Source: Chitinophagaceae bacterium
Lineage (GTDB): Bacteria > Bacteroidota > Bacteroidia > Chitinophagales > Chitinophagaceae
NCBI GenBank assembly: GCA_025963615.1
Contig: JAOQAL010000639.1
Coordinates: 1-6,259, forward strand
Length of the DNA stretch: 6,259 nt
Direction: 5' to 3'
Below are positions 1 to 5,297 of the stretch, in pieces. The stretch's first letter is position 1; the number at the start of each line of letters is the position of its first letter. The position numbers and the translations under genes were made by a program. Below the pieces are notes generated by a model. That model searched no databases. It saw only the letters and a list, made by a program, of their open reading frames with translations, and was not told where the DNA came from.

Positions 1-133
1 CTTTAATTAGGGACAGATATGGGAGGAGGAACATAAATTTAATTGATCATCTTCTTTGGATGTACCATATCAATCACGCCTGTGTATTATCCTTTCGCAA
101 GGCGGGCCCCAGTTTTTCACATTGTAGCGTTTT

Positions 134-616
134 GTGCTTTACACCCCTTATTTTTTCGTAAATGATGTTTATTTTGTTGGCGTTCCGCCTAGTCTATTGT
201 CCCTCCAGACTGCGAACACGTTTCAACCAGGGATTTCCCCAACCAATACAGGGATTTTTCCGGTTGTTTGGAATAACCACCCGAGTCATCTTTGTGAAGC
301 ACACACCAAAACGCGCTATATGCCCAATACGTACCCACCAACGATTGAAAACAAAGTCAAGGCTGCCATTCAGAAGGTGAACGGCGATAACAACCCCGAT
401 CCGACAACGCTACCCAGTACCAAAAAGATGGCGGATTTTTCATTCAGCTCAGTCCAGTATATCAGTCTCACACGAAAGTGTAACAGGATTGCAAAGGCCC
501 AACAGGCAAACGCCGCAAAGATTGCAACGGCTGCTGTTTTAGGAGCTACCACCGTCCAGGATTGCATCGACCTTGTTAATACCGCTATTGCTAATCCAGT
601 ACCAACTAACCCCTGA
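134..616 (+). CDS. Unrecognised hypothetical protein, start uncertain
   Basis: I do not recognise this 160-residue product. The only start that gives full length is GTG at 134. An in-frame TAG lies just upstream at 125-127, and I see no ribosome binding site and no signal peptide. The first about 20 residues are hydrophobic and aromatic. Residues about 40-65 contain the only His/Cys-rich stretch (NNHPSHLCEAHTKTR). The C-terminal third is Ala/Asn-rich and probably helical, ending in Pro-rich PVPTNP. The next in-frame ATG would leave only about 97 residues. The stop is 3 nt before the ATG of the beta-barrel gene at 620, so the two are probably co-transcribed and translationally coupled, which is the best argument that this ORF is real. 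It may be the 3' part of a longer gene broken by a frameshift or nonsense change near 125. Two other frames are also open across about 45-160, but neither reads like a convincing N-terminus. Confidence 0.45.
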   Translation: MLYTPYFFVNDVYFVGVPPSLLSLQTANTFQPGISPTNTGIFPVVWNNHPSHLCEAHTKTRYMPNTYPPTIENKVKAAIQKVNGDNNPDPTTLPSTKKMADFSFSSVQYISLTRKCNRIAKAQQANAAKIATAAVLGATTVQDCIDLVNTAIANPVPTNP

Positions 617-619
617 TCT

Positions 620-1558
620 ATGAAATACTTGTCTCTATACCTGATCGCCGTCTGCATCGCCTTTACTGCGACAGCCTATGCCCAACCTGCTTCGAAAGAC
701 TCGGCTGCAAAAAAAGCCTCCGCAAAGACCAGTTTTTGGGAAGGATCGTTCTGGAAACCCTTGCGTATCGGTCAGTCAATGGAAACCGCTGAAAAGAAAG
801 AAGAGCCAGCGCAGTTGATGGGAACTTTTCCGCAGAAAGATCCTTCTTCCTGGCTGGCGAACCTGGGAATCTCCTATGCGCTCAACAATAATTCGGAGAA
901 TAGTATCTCCAAGCTGACAATTGAATATCATCGAAATACGCTTACCGACAAAAAGCAGAAGAATTTTTCTGCGGGTTATACACTTTACCAGGCGTTGGGA
1001 GGAACTGAAGATGTATTTCCCTTTCTTTCGGCGGACTTTAAATATGTCTATGATTCCATCGATACCAAAAAATCCATTGCTTACAATGCATTGGTTTCCT
1101 GGTTTTTTAATGGCAAAGGTTTTCACCTGAATGCGCCCAACTGGATAAAGGATGATAAAGACAATAAGACAGCAGCGTTCACGCCGGCGCTTTATGCAGG
1201 ATTGCAGGGGCAACATGTCTTCAATGCCAAGAAAGACAGCGCTAAAGGATATACCTTGCGTTTTGTGTACAAAGCTTCTGCCTATTTTGATATTATGGGT
1301 GATACGGATCCCAACACACCCAAGCCAGCCCTGCGGTTTTCAGTGGATTATACCGGCCGCAGCCCCATTACGAATTCAACCAAGTTCGGTGAAGATTATA
1401 CCGACCTGATCAAAGCCGGTGTCGAGTTATTCATCACCTACAAGCCTGTTAAGGTTTCCATCGGGGTTTCCTATAATTCCGGATCCGATCCGCTGAAAGG
1501 GTTGCTGAAACAGCAATATTGGCTGCTCAGTCTGAATTTCTTTAAGAATAAAAGTTGA
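620..1558 (+). CDS. Secreted, probably outer-membrane beta-barrel protein
   Basis: This 312-residue protein has a clear Sec signal peptide: MKY, a hydrophobic core over residues 4-19, and a signal peptidase I site after AYA at 21, leaving Q22. A Lys/Ala/Ser-rich linker (about 23-60) follows. From about residue 78 to the end there are repeated 8-12-residue segments that alternate hydrophobic and polar residues, separated by Asp/Asn/Lys-rich turns. Examples are SISKLTIEYHRN, FLSADFKYVYDS, YTLRFVYKASAYF, ALRFSVDYT and VKVSIGVSYNSG. The C-terminus ends with YWLLSLNFF, an aromatic terminal strand. About 10-12 strands fit an outer-membrane barrel. I cannot name a family, substrate or transport role. 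It starts 3 nt after the preceding ORF, so the pair probably forms an operon. No convincing intrinsic terminator follows the stop. The secreted-barrel call is inferred from residue pattern, not from homology. Confidence 0.8.
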   Translation: MKYLSLYLIAVCIAFTATAYAQPASKDSAAKKASAKTSFWEGSFWKPLRIGQSMETAEKKEEPAQLMGTFPQKDPSSWLANLGISYALNNNSENSISKLTIEYHRNTLTDKKQKNFSAGYTLYQALGGTEDVFPFLSADFKYVYDSIDTKKSIAYNALVSWFFNGKGFHLNAPNWIKDDKDNKTAAFTPALYAGLQGQHVFNAKKDSAKGYTLRFVYKASAYFDIMGDTDPNTPKPALRFSVDYTGRSPITNSTKFGEDYTDLIKAGVELFITYKPVKVSIGVSYNSGSDPLKGLLKQQYWLLSLNFFKNKS

Positions 1559-1933
1559 CTGTAATGTTAATCAGCCAGCTGACTACGCTGCGATGCGTTG
1601 AACGGCTGTCGGTACACTTCCGGGTTTTTGCATCTGGAACTAATTCAATGTCTAAGGAGGATTTCGCAATGTTTATTGTGGAAAGTCCATTTTATATATA
1701 GTATCAGGTCGGGTGATAATATCGATATTCTATGCAGGTTGTTGAGTCTTTGAGAAAAACATAAGTTAAGATCAGCCTTAATTTCCTTACCATGAAAATT
1801 CCAGCTTTACTTTTTCGGGATGTCGCAAAAGACTTCGATGACAAAATTTATCAGCGGTAATCATGGAGTTATTCCTTGAGTCATTTTGGCATGCCTCTTT
1901 TAAATTTCTGATTATTAATAAGTTATAAGCCGT
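1559..1933. other. Gene-poor spacer with two doubtful mini-ORFs
   Basis: No convincing gene is present. Two very short + strand ORFs can be read. One at 1648-1701 encodes MSKEDFAMFIVESPFYI; its internal ATG at 1669 sits 8 nt after a perfect AAGGAGG at 1654-1660, which is unusual because Bacteroidota genes seldom use Shine-Dalgarno sequences. Another at 1792-1860 encodes a 22-residue peptide beginning MKIPALLFRDVAKDF. Either could be a leftover of a decayed gene. A 60-codon open frame on the - strand over 1787-1969 arises partly from the reverse complement of the tRNA fragment at its right end and is not a gene. The stretch ends at the tRNA-Pro fragment, consistent with the eroded right end of an integrated element. 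Confidence 0.4.
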
Positions 1934-1956
1934 TTCGAATCCTGTCTTCCCGACTA
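1934..1956 (+). pseudogene. tRNA-Pro 3'-end fragment (T-loop to acceptor), left copy
   Basis: The segment reads TT then CGAATCCTGTCTTCCCGAC (1936-1954). This is the T-loop, the 3' half of the T-stem and the 3' acceptor strand of a Bacteroidota tRNA-Pro. The bases before it (AAGCCG) do not pair with the T-stem, and nothing resembling a D-arm, anticodon arm or 5' acceptor strand lies upstream, so this is only a fragment. The terminal CCA is changed to CTA. An intrinsic terminator begins immediately after, as at a normal tRNA gene end. The exact 19-bp core recurs at 2836-2854, 900 bp away in the same orientation. A fragment that starts in the T-loop is what site-specific tyrosine integrases commonly leave when they recombine at a tRNA 3' end. 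That reading is inference; tandem duplication and decay is the alternative. Confidence 0.75.
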
Positions 1957-1987
1957 AAATGCCTCTCAATTTTTGAGGGGCATTTTT
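1956..1987 (+). terminator. Intrinsic terminator after the left tRNA-Pro fragment
   Basis: The arms AAAATGCCTCTCAA (1956-1969) and TTGAGGGGCATTTT (1973-1986) form a 14-bp stem with one T-G wobble and a 3-nt loop, ending in five T residues (1983-1987). The A-tract before the stem also makes it a plausible terminator on the opposite strand. It adjoins the tRNA fragment directly, so it probably descends from the original tRNA terminator. It would also stop read-through from the upstream operon. Confidence 0.8.
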
Positions 1988-1990
1988 ATT

Positions 1991-2302
1991 TATGCACGCT
2001 GAAGGATAAAGGATTTAGCGATTCGCATCAGCCAATTTATTCTCTACTAACGAAGCATAATGAAAGAACCTAAAACCTCAAGACCTGACCCCATGACTCA
2101 AATGGTTACAGAAAATCAGAAAGAAACAGTTCTTGTTTCCTTTGAACAACCATAACATCAGGAGGGGTAAGATTAATTAATAAACTTTGCGTTATTGCCA
2201 GTATATTTAAGGACAAGCAAAACAACAGTTTCATTCCTTGTAGAATACATTTTGATAGTTTCCCTTAAATGCACTTATTTTTAATTTCAACCAAATCTAA
2301 CC
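1991..2302. other. Spacer and leader of the DUF4440-like gene
   Basis: No recognised gene and no good match to the Bacteroidota promoter consensus was found. A purine-rich AGGAGGGG lies at 2160-2167 but has no ORF of useful length after it. A 31-codon ORF at 2060-2155 is listed separately. The last about 30 nt before ATG 2303 are A/T-rich, which fits a Bacteroidota translation leader. The promoter of the 2303 gene must lie here, because a strong terminator precedes the spacer, but I cannot place it. Confidence 0.4.
2060..2155 (+). CDS. Possible 31-aa small ORF
   Basis: ATG at 2060 opens a 31-residue frame that starts MKEPKTSRPDPMTQMVTENQ and ends VSFEQP. It is polar, has no membrane segment or signal peptide, and matches no family I recognise. 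No clear ribosome binding site precedes it, though A/T-rich leaders are normal in this phylum. It lies between the left tRNA-Pro fragment with its terminator and the DUF4440-like gene. It could be a genuine small protein or a remnant of an element's gene content. A chance ORF of this length is quite possible, so confidence is low. Confidence 0.2.
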   Translation: MKEPKTSRPDPMTQMVTENQKETVLVSFEQP

Positions 2303-2788
2303 ATGAACAAAGCACGTTTATTAATTCCCTGTGTCATTATTGCTGTAACATTTCTTATCAGTTGCAACAATACTGACAAACCCCAACCTGCAGGCACCAG
2401 CCCCTTTGATATGGCTGCCGCCCGCAAAGAGGTTGATGCTGCCAATAAGCAGTTATCAACAAGCCTTGCCAACGGGGACTCTGCTACCGCCGCTGATGTA
2501 TATGCAGCAGATGCAGAATTTATGGGCCCGAATGCCCCTGCTGTCAAGGACAGAAAAAATATTGCAGCTCAATTCGGAGGAATGATTCATTCAGGCGCCA
2601 CCAAATTAGACGTCGTAACCGTGGACCTTTGGGGCGGCGAAGAACTGTTGGGTGAAGAAGGCACCTATACACTTGCTACGAAAGACGGGCACCAACTGGA
2701 TAAAGGGAAATACATAGTCCTTTGGAAAAAAGAAGCCGGCAAATGGAAAGTTTTCAGAGACTGCCTGAATTCTGATTTGCCAAAATAA
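2303..2788 (+). CDS. DUF4440/SnoaL-like (NTF2-fold) lipoprotein
   Basis: The 161-residue product begins with a lipoprotein signal peptide: MNKAR, a hydrophobic core from about 6 to 19, and lipobox LISC with the acylated Cys at 21. A short Asn/Pro-rich linker follows. The mature domain (about 38-158) follows the NTF2-like DUF4440/SnoaL pattern. A first helix carries DMAAARKEVDAANKQLSTSL, followed by NGDSATAADVYAADAEFMGPNAPAV, a conserved-looking feature of the family in which the helix leads to the first strand. Later strands are KLDVVTVDLWG, EEGTYTLATKDG, KGKYIVLWKKEAGKWKVFRDCLN. The domain is a membrane-anchored small-molecule-binding or enzyme-like fold, and I cannot assign a substrate. The gene stands alone between the two tRNA-Pro fragments. 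Its stop is 12 nt before the right one, so its transcript probably runs through that fragment to the terminator at 2876-2911. It is the only substantial gene in the 900-bp interval. Confidence 0.85.
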   Translation: MNKARLLIPCVIIAVTFLISCNNTDKPQPAGTSPFDMAAARKEVDAANKQLSTSLANGDSATAADVYAADAEFMGPNAPAVKDRKNIAAQFGGMIHSGATKLDVVTVDLWGGEELLGEEGTYTLATKDGHQLDKGKYIVLWKKEAGKWKVFRDCLNSDLPK

Positions 2789-2800
2789 TCGATAACATAG

Positions 2801-2856
2801 GTGGCTCACCTGGTATGGGACCGGGGTCGCAGGTGCGAATCCTGTCTTCCCGACCA
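2801..2856 (+). pseudogene. tRNA-Pro(TGG) 3' fragment, degenerate, right copy
   Basis: This aligns by eye with the 3' two-thirds of a Bacteroidota tRNA-Pro. It holds a D-arm remnant (GGCTCA), an anticodon stem CCTGG/CCGGG with one wobble around the 7-nt loop TATGGGA (anticodon TGG, 2816-2818), a T-stem GCAGG/CCTGT, a 3' acceptor strand, discriminator A and an encoded CCA (2854-2856). Three defects argue against function. There is no 5' acceptor strand or full D-arm upstream. The nearly invariant T33 is A. The T-loop reads TGCGAAT instead of TTCGAAT, and the variable loop is reduced to 3 nt. The last 19 bp before CA repeat exactly at 1936-1954. It is probably an attachment-site remnant in which recombination took place near the anticodon arm, or a decayed tRNA copy. 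Confidence 0.75.
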
Positions 2857-2875
2857 AACACCTTCAAATGGTGTC

Positions 2876-2911
2876 AAAGGCTATAAATATGATTATTTAT
2901 AGCCTTTTTTT
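2876..2911 (+). terminator. Strong intrinsic terminator
   Basis: The arms 2876-2888 (AAAGGCTATAAAT) and 2895-2907 (ATTTATAGCCTTT) pair perfectly over 13 bp with a 6-nt loop (ATGATT), and a run of seven T residues spans 2905-2911. A smaller hairpin, ACACC/GGTGT (2858-2862 with 2870-2874), lies just before it. It follows the tRNA-Pro fragment and is the first terminator after the DUF4440-like gene, so it probably ends that gene's transcript. Confidence 0.85.
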
Positions 2912-3083
2912 ATGCCGGGACATCAAAAATATCATCGAAAATCAGCCCCGTTTTTTACAAATCTTTCATACTGACAATTACTAACTATACTACCATCCAT
3001 ACCATAATACTGACAAATTCATTTCAAAAACTATCAAATAATGCCAATCAAGGGTTGAAACCCATCACAGAGGCAGCACCTTA

Positions 3084-3157
3084 ATTTTTTGCCACAGATT
3101 ACACAGATTTTCACAGATTTTTCGGCGGGTTTAACGGTATAACTGTGGCAAAAAATC
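3084..3157. mobile_element. Candidate MITE/REP-like inverted-repeat element
   Basis: A 14-bp perfect inverted repeat, ATTTTTTGCCACAG (3084-3097) and CTGTGGCAAAAAAT (3143-3156), encloses 45 bp. Three near-tandem CACAGATT units lie at 3093-3100, 3102-3109 and 3112-3119, the first overlapping the left arm. The heptamer CACCTTA abuts the left end (3077-3083) and recurs one base after the right end (3158-3164), as a target-site duplication would. No ORF lies inside, so any mobility would need an enzyme acting in trans. From general knowledge, stretches like GCCACAGATTACACAGATT occur widely as dispersed repeats in bacterial genomes. That this copy is mobile is inference. Confidence 0.55.
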
Positions 3158-3216
3158 CACCTTAGATGCACGAATCATAAAGTGAATGGAAAGGGTATTG
3201 TGCTGCAGATCAATAT

Positions 3217-3245
3217 AAAAAAGGATTATCGGGGATGGGATAACC
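3217..3245 (-). terminator. Intrinsic terminator of the - strand lipoprotein gene
   Basis: Read on the - strand, GGTTATC (3245-3239) and GATAATCC (3230-3223) form a stem of 7 bp with one bulged base. The loop is about 8 nt, and six T residues follow (3222-3217). It lies about 40 nt beyond the stop codon of the gene whose coding region ends at 3284. Confidence 0.65.
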
Positions 3246-3283
3246 GGTCATGGCGGATGACGAAATAAAATTAAGGTATGCAG

Positions 3284-4108
3284 TTACTTGTATTCAAATA
3301 CCTGCGTAAATACCTCACCACTTGACAGGGTACCCTTAACCGTAAGGGGGTAACCTTCCTTGTTATAGGTGTATTGATAAGTAGCGCTTTCAACAGTAAC
3401 CACTCCGTTTGGTTTAGTTATTGCCATCTTGATACTCAGTATTTCATTGGTGGAAAAAAAATCGATGTAATGGTTTGTAAAACTGAGGAACTCATCATCT
3501 TCCGGGTTGAACAAAAATTTGAGGCGTTGGTCAACCAAAGGGCTTTTGTTGGTGCCATAGGTATATTCCAGCACCCGGGAAAAGCCATTCTTAAATGCCA
3601 CCGATATTTTGCTGACGTTATCGTTCACGTAATTCATGCTTGCCCTGATGGTTGTATCCGTTGAGGAAGTTGGGGGAAAGGGTCCGACACTATAACCCCG
3701 GGGACTGTGATGGAGCATTTCGGTGATGCGGCCGTTCTGTGTTGTATACGCTATAGTATAGCCGGTTCCGCCCGCATACGAATTCTCAGATTTGCTTCCC
3801 CCGGCCGGGAGGCCGTTAGCGTAAGCGATGGTCCAGCTCCTGCCGGCAGGTGGGAGCACATACGCCATGTATCGGGGCCCGCCTGTAACTGAATCGTAAT
3901 TATAAGAGTAAGGATTACGATAGATCACCTCGTTTGCCTTGCCGAGGATCCATTCGGACGTATACACCTGACCCGATTGCATGGTAGCATAGACTTTTGA
4001 AAGATAATATTTGGTGGGCGTTGCAGGTGCAGGCTGCTCAGCATTTGGTGTGCAGGAAATAAACACCACCGACAGCAAACCAGCAATAAACAGTACAGGC
4101 TTTTGCAT
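3284..4108 (-). CDS. Lipoprotein of unknown function
   Basis: The 274-residue product begins MQKPVLFIAGLLSVVFISC. It has a short basic N-terminus, a hydrophobic core and a Bacteroidota-style lipobox FISC with the acylated Cys at 19, followed by a Pro/Ala/Thr linker (about 20-33). The rest is Tyr-, Thr- and Ser-rich and predicted to be mostly beta strands. Recurrent pieces are YTSEWILGKANEVIYR, TGYTIAYTTQNGRITEML, SRVLEYTYGTNKSPL and YQYTYNKEGYPLTVKGT. The pattern in which Y-x-Y-x-N-x-x-G is followed by a strand resembles Bacteroidota DUF4595-like lipoproteins and YD-type repeats, but I cannot confirm the family. It is probably anchored in the outer membrane. No partner gene is adjacent on its strand. 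The ArsR operon diverges from it with 322 bp between the starts, and its own terminator lies at 3217-3245. The start is well supported by the signal peptide. Confidence 0.85.
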   Translation of the reverse strand: MQKPVLFIAGLLSVVFISCTPNAEQPAPATPTKYYLSKVYATMQSGQVYTSEWILGKANEVIYRNPYSYNYDSVTGGPRYMAYVLPPAGRSWTIAYANGLPAGGSKSENSYAGGTGYTIAYTTQNGRITEMLHHSPRGYSVGPFPPTSSTDTTIRASMNYVNDNVSKISVAFKNGFSRVLEYTYGTNKSPLVDQRLKFLFNPEDDEFLSFTNHYIDFFSTNEILSIKMAITKPNGVVTVESATYQYTYNKEGYPLTVKGTLSSGEVFTQVFEYK

Positions 4109-4174
4109 AGAATGGTTTTGTGATAGTGAATTAAGTGTATTACCTGAATCAGCAAACCATCCGCAGTATGGCTT

Positions 4175-4193
4175 GATCGATGGGGAATCGATC
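4175..4193. repeat. Perfect 7-bp inverted repeat upstream of the lipoprotein gene
   Basis: GATCGAT (4175-4181) and ATCGATC (4187-4193) are exact inverted copies around GGGGA. The site lies 67-85 nt upstream of the - strand start at 4108, where an operator or a 5'-leader hairpin could sit. I could not find a promoter match around it, so the role is open. A chance palindrome is possible. Confidence 0.35.
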
Positions 4194-4366
4194 TTGATGT
4201 AAAATTAGAAAAAATCTGGTAAATAGCCTGCCATAAATACTTTTTTTGCCGTAGAATACAATAGGGAACTAGCGTCACCGTTCCTTTCAGGGTGGTAGCA
4301 ATACGTAACTGGCAGGGTTGAGTTAAAGGTGGAGGTAATGTAATTTTAAAAATATTTCATTAAAAA

Positions 4367-4398
4367 TTTGCGAAACTGAATAGTTGCGCATATATTTG
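4367..4398 (+). promoter_or_regulatory. Bacteroidota-type promoter of the arsR operon
   Basis: A -33 box TTTG (4367-4370) and a -7 box TATATTTG (4391-4398) are separated by 20 nt. This matches the Bacteroidota primary sigma consensus (TTTG or TTG, about 19-20 nt, TAnnTTTG). The transcript would start around 4403-4406, leaving a leader of about 25-28 nt before ATG 4431. It is the best promoter match in the window. Confidence 0.8.
4374..4387. promoter_or_regulatory. Operator candidate 1, AACTnnnnAGTT, inside the promoter spacer
   Basis: AACTGAATAGTTGC (4374-4387) matches the downstream palindrome AACTGATCAGTTGC at 12 of 14 positions and keeps both half-sites, AACT and AGTT. It lies between the -33 and -7 boxes, where a bound repressor would block RNA polymerase. 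The centres of the two sites are 26 bp apart, about two and a half helical turns. Confidence 0.55.
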
Positions 4399-4413
4399 CA
4401 ACTGATCAGTTGC
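4398..4413. promoter_or_regulatory. Operator candidate 2, perfect 16-bp palindrome at the start site
   Basis: GCAACTGATCAGTTGC is a perfect 16-bp palindrome that overlaps the last base of the -7 box and covers the predicted transcription start. Size and symmetry fit a dimeric winged-helix repressor such as the ArsR protein encoded just downstream. It is the probable primary site of autorepression. Confidence 0.7.
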
Positions 4414-4430
4414 TCATTTAAAACTTTATC

Positions 4431-4763
4431 ATGATAAGACGCGATGTATTCCAGGCGATAGCCGATCCTACCCGAAGGACGATTCTGGCACTAATTGCTT
4501 TGCAGGCAATGACGCCCAATGCCCTTGCTGAACATTTTGATTCAACCAGGCAAGGTGTATCAAAGCATATCAAAGTATTGACCGAATGCCAACTTGTAAA
4601 AAAGGAGCAATCAGGAAGGGAAATATATTATCATCTAAATCCCAAAAAAATGAAAGAGATAGCTGACTGGCTGGAGCCTTTCCGAAAAATGTGGGAGAAT
4701 CGATTTGATAAATTGGATCAGCTGCTAAGTGAAATGCAGTCCAGGAAAAATAATAAAAAATAA
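4431..4763 (+). CDS. ArsR-family winged-helix repressor (SRPBCC-linked type)
   Basis: The 110-residue product has the ArsR winged-helix layout. It opens with [17 protein letters not shown] (6-22), the family's characteristic first helix. The recognition region is [23 protein letters not shown] (28-50), and the wing is [16 protein letters not shown] (56-71). The C-terminal helix, about 75-102, contains [19 protein letters not shown], as in the ArsR proteins commonly found beside AHSA1/SRPBCC genes. The single cysteine (C53) and the lack of an ELCVCDL-type motif argue against classic arsenic or metal sensing. It more likely responds to an organic ligand or stress. It is the first gene of its operon, with a matching promoter and two palindromes directly upstream, so autorepression is likely. 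The SRPBCC gene starts 36 nt after its stop. ArsR family call is firm; the signal is unknown. Confidence 0.95.
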   Translation: MIRRDVFQAIADPTRRTILALIALQAMTPNALAEHFDSTRQGVSKHIKVLTECQLVKKEQSGREIYYHLNPKKMKEIADWLEPFRKMWENRFDKLDQLLSEMQSRKNNKK

Positions 4764-4799
4764 AGCGGGACAGAAGGTCAGTAAGTAAAAAACAGTATT

Positions 4800-5297
4800 A
4801 TGAAAGCAGCAAATCAAACAACTATTATCGCCGAGAAAGGCAAACAGGAGTTTTTTATCGAAAGGGAATTTGAAGCGCCAAAAGAACTTGTGTTCAAGGC
4901 TTTTAATGATCCCGAATTGCTTTTGCAATGGTTAGGCCCTTCCAACCTGAGTATGAAAATTGAAAAATTTGACAACAGGTCAGGCGGCTCTTACCGGTTT
5001 ATACATTCAGACAAAAACGGAAACCAGTACGGCTTCAATGGGGTAATTCATGAAGTAGCAGAGCCGGATAGAATAATAAGGACTTTTGAGTTTGAAGGAC
5101 TGCCTGAAAAAGGGCATGTTTCGATAGAATTTCTCACACTTGAAAATTTGCCGGGTAACAGATCAAAACTTCGCATTCAAACGGTATTCAAATCGGTGGA
5201 GGACCGTGATGGCATGATTCAATCGGGAATGGAAGGTGGAATGAACGAAGGGTTTAAAAAACTTGACGAACTTTTGAAATTAAAATTATTGAAATAA
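4800..5297 (+). CDS. SRPBCC/AHSA1 (START-like) domain protein
   Basis: The 165-residue product matches the activator-of-Hsp90-ATPase-like SRPBCC fold over nearly its whole length. The first strand and helix are FFIEREFEAPKELVFKAFNDPELLLQWLGP (about 18-47). The GGSYRF segment (about 63-68) is typical. After it come GFNGVIHEVAEPDRIIRTFEFEG and a beta-rich middle. The final helix carries GMIQSGMEGGMNEGFKKLDELLK (about 138-160), including the family's GW/GM-type helix start. Such proteins have a deep hydrophobic cavity and bind or transform hydrophobic small molecules. Many are encoded next to an ArsR repressor, as here. It has no signal peptide, so it is cytoplasmic. It ends directly against the next ATG (TAA at 5295-5297, ATG at 5298), which implies tight coupling with the 70-aa gene. 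The ligand is unknown. Family assignment is secure. Confidence 0.93.
   Translation: MKAANQTTIIAEKGKQEFFIEREFEAPKELVFKAFNDPELLLQWLGPSNLSMKIEKFDNRSGGSYRFIHSDKNGNQYGFNGVIHEVAEPDRIIRTFEFEGLPEKGHVSIEFLTLENLPGNRSKLRIQTVFKSVEDRDGMIQSGMEGGMNEGFKKLDELLKLKLLK

Larger units (their letters stand above)
2912..3283. other. Non-coding spacer between convergent genes
   Basis: No gene was seen. It holds, in order, a repeated decamer ATACTGACAA (2968-2977 and 3007-3016), a short perfect hairpin GGGTT-GA-AACCC (3052-3063), the inverted-repeat element at 3084-3157, and the terminator of the - strand lipoprotein gene at 3217-3245. The genes on either side converge on this spacer, so no promoter needs to be here. 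Confidence 0.6.

Noticed and set aside
1787..1969. 60-codon - strand ORF (MRGILVGKTGFE...)
   Set aside because: Its first codons are the reverse complement of the left tRNA-Pro fragment and terminator (VGKTGFE is the reverse reading of the tRNA 3' end); no support as a gene.
2801..2856. A functional tRNA-Pro gene
   Set aside because: There is no 5' acceptor strand or full D-arm, T33 is A and the T-loop and variable loop are altered; it can only be a fragment.
2606..2857. 83-codon - strand ORF (MVGKTGFAPATPV...)
   Set aside because: It begins on the reverse complement of the right tRNA-Pro fragment and then runs antisense to the DUF4440-like gene, so it is a shadow.
3093..3119. CRISPR-like array from three CACAGATT repeats
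   Set aside because: The repeats are 8 bp with 1-2 bp between them; repeats and spacers are far too short and no cas gene is present.
3707..3892. + strand ORFs inside the - strand lipoprotein gene (also 3374-3664, 4011-4202)
   Set aside because: They lack plausible starts or domains and lie antisense to a coding region with a good signal peptide.
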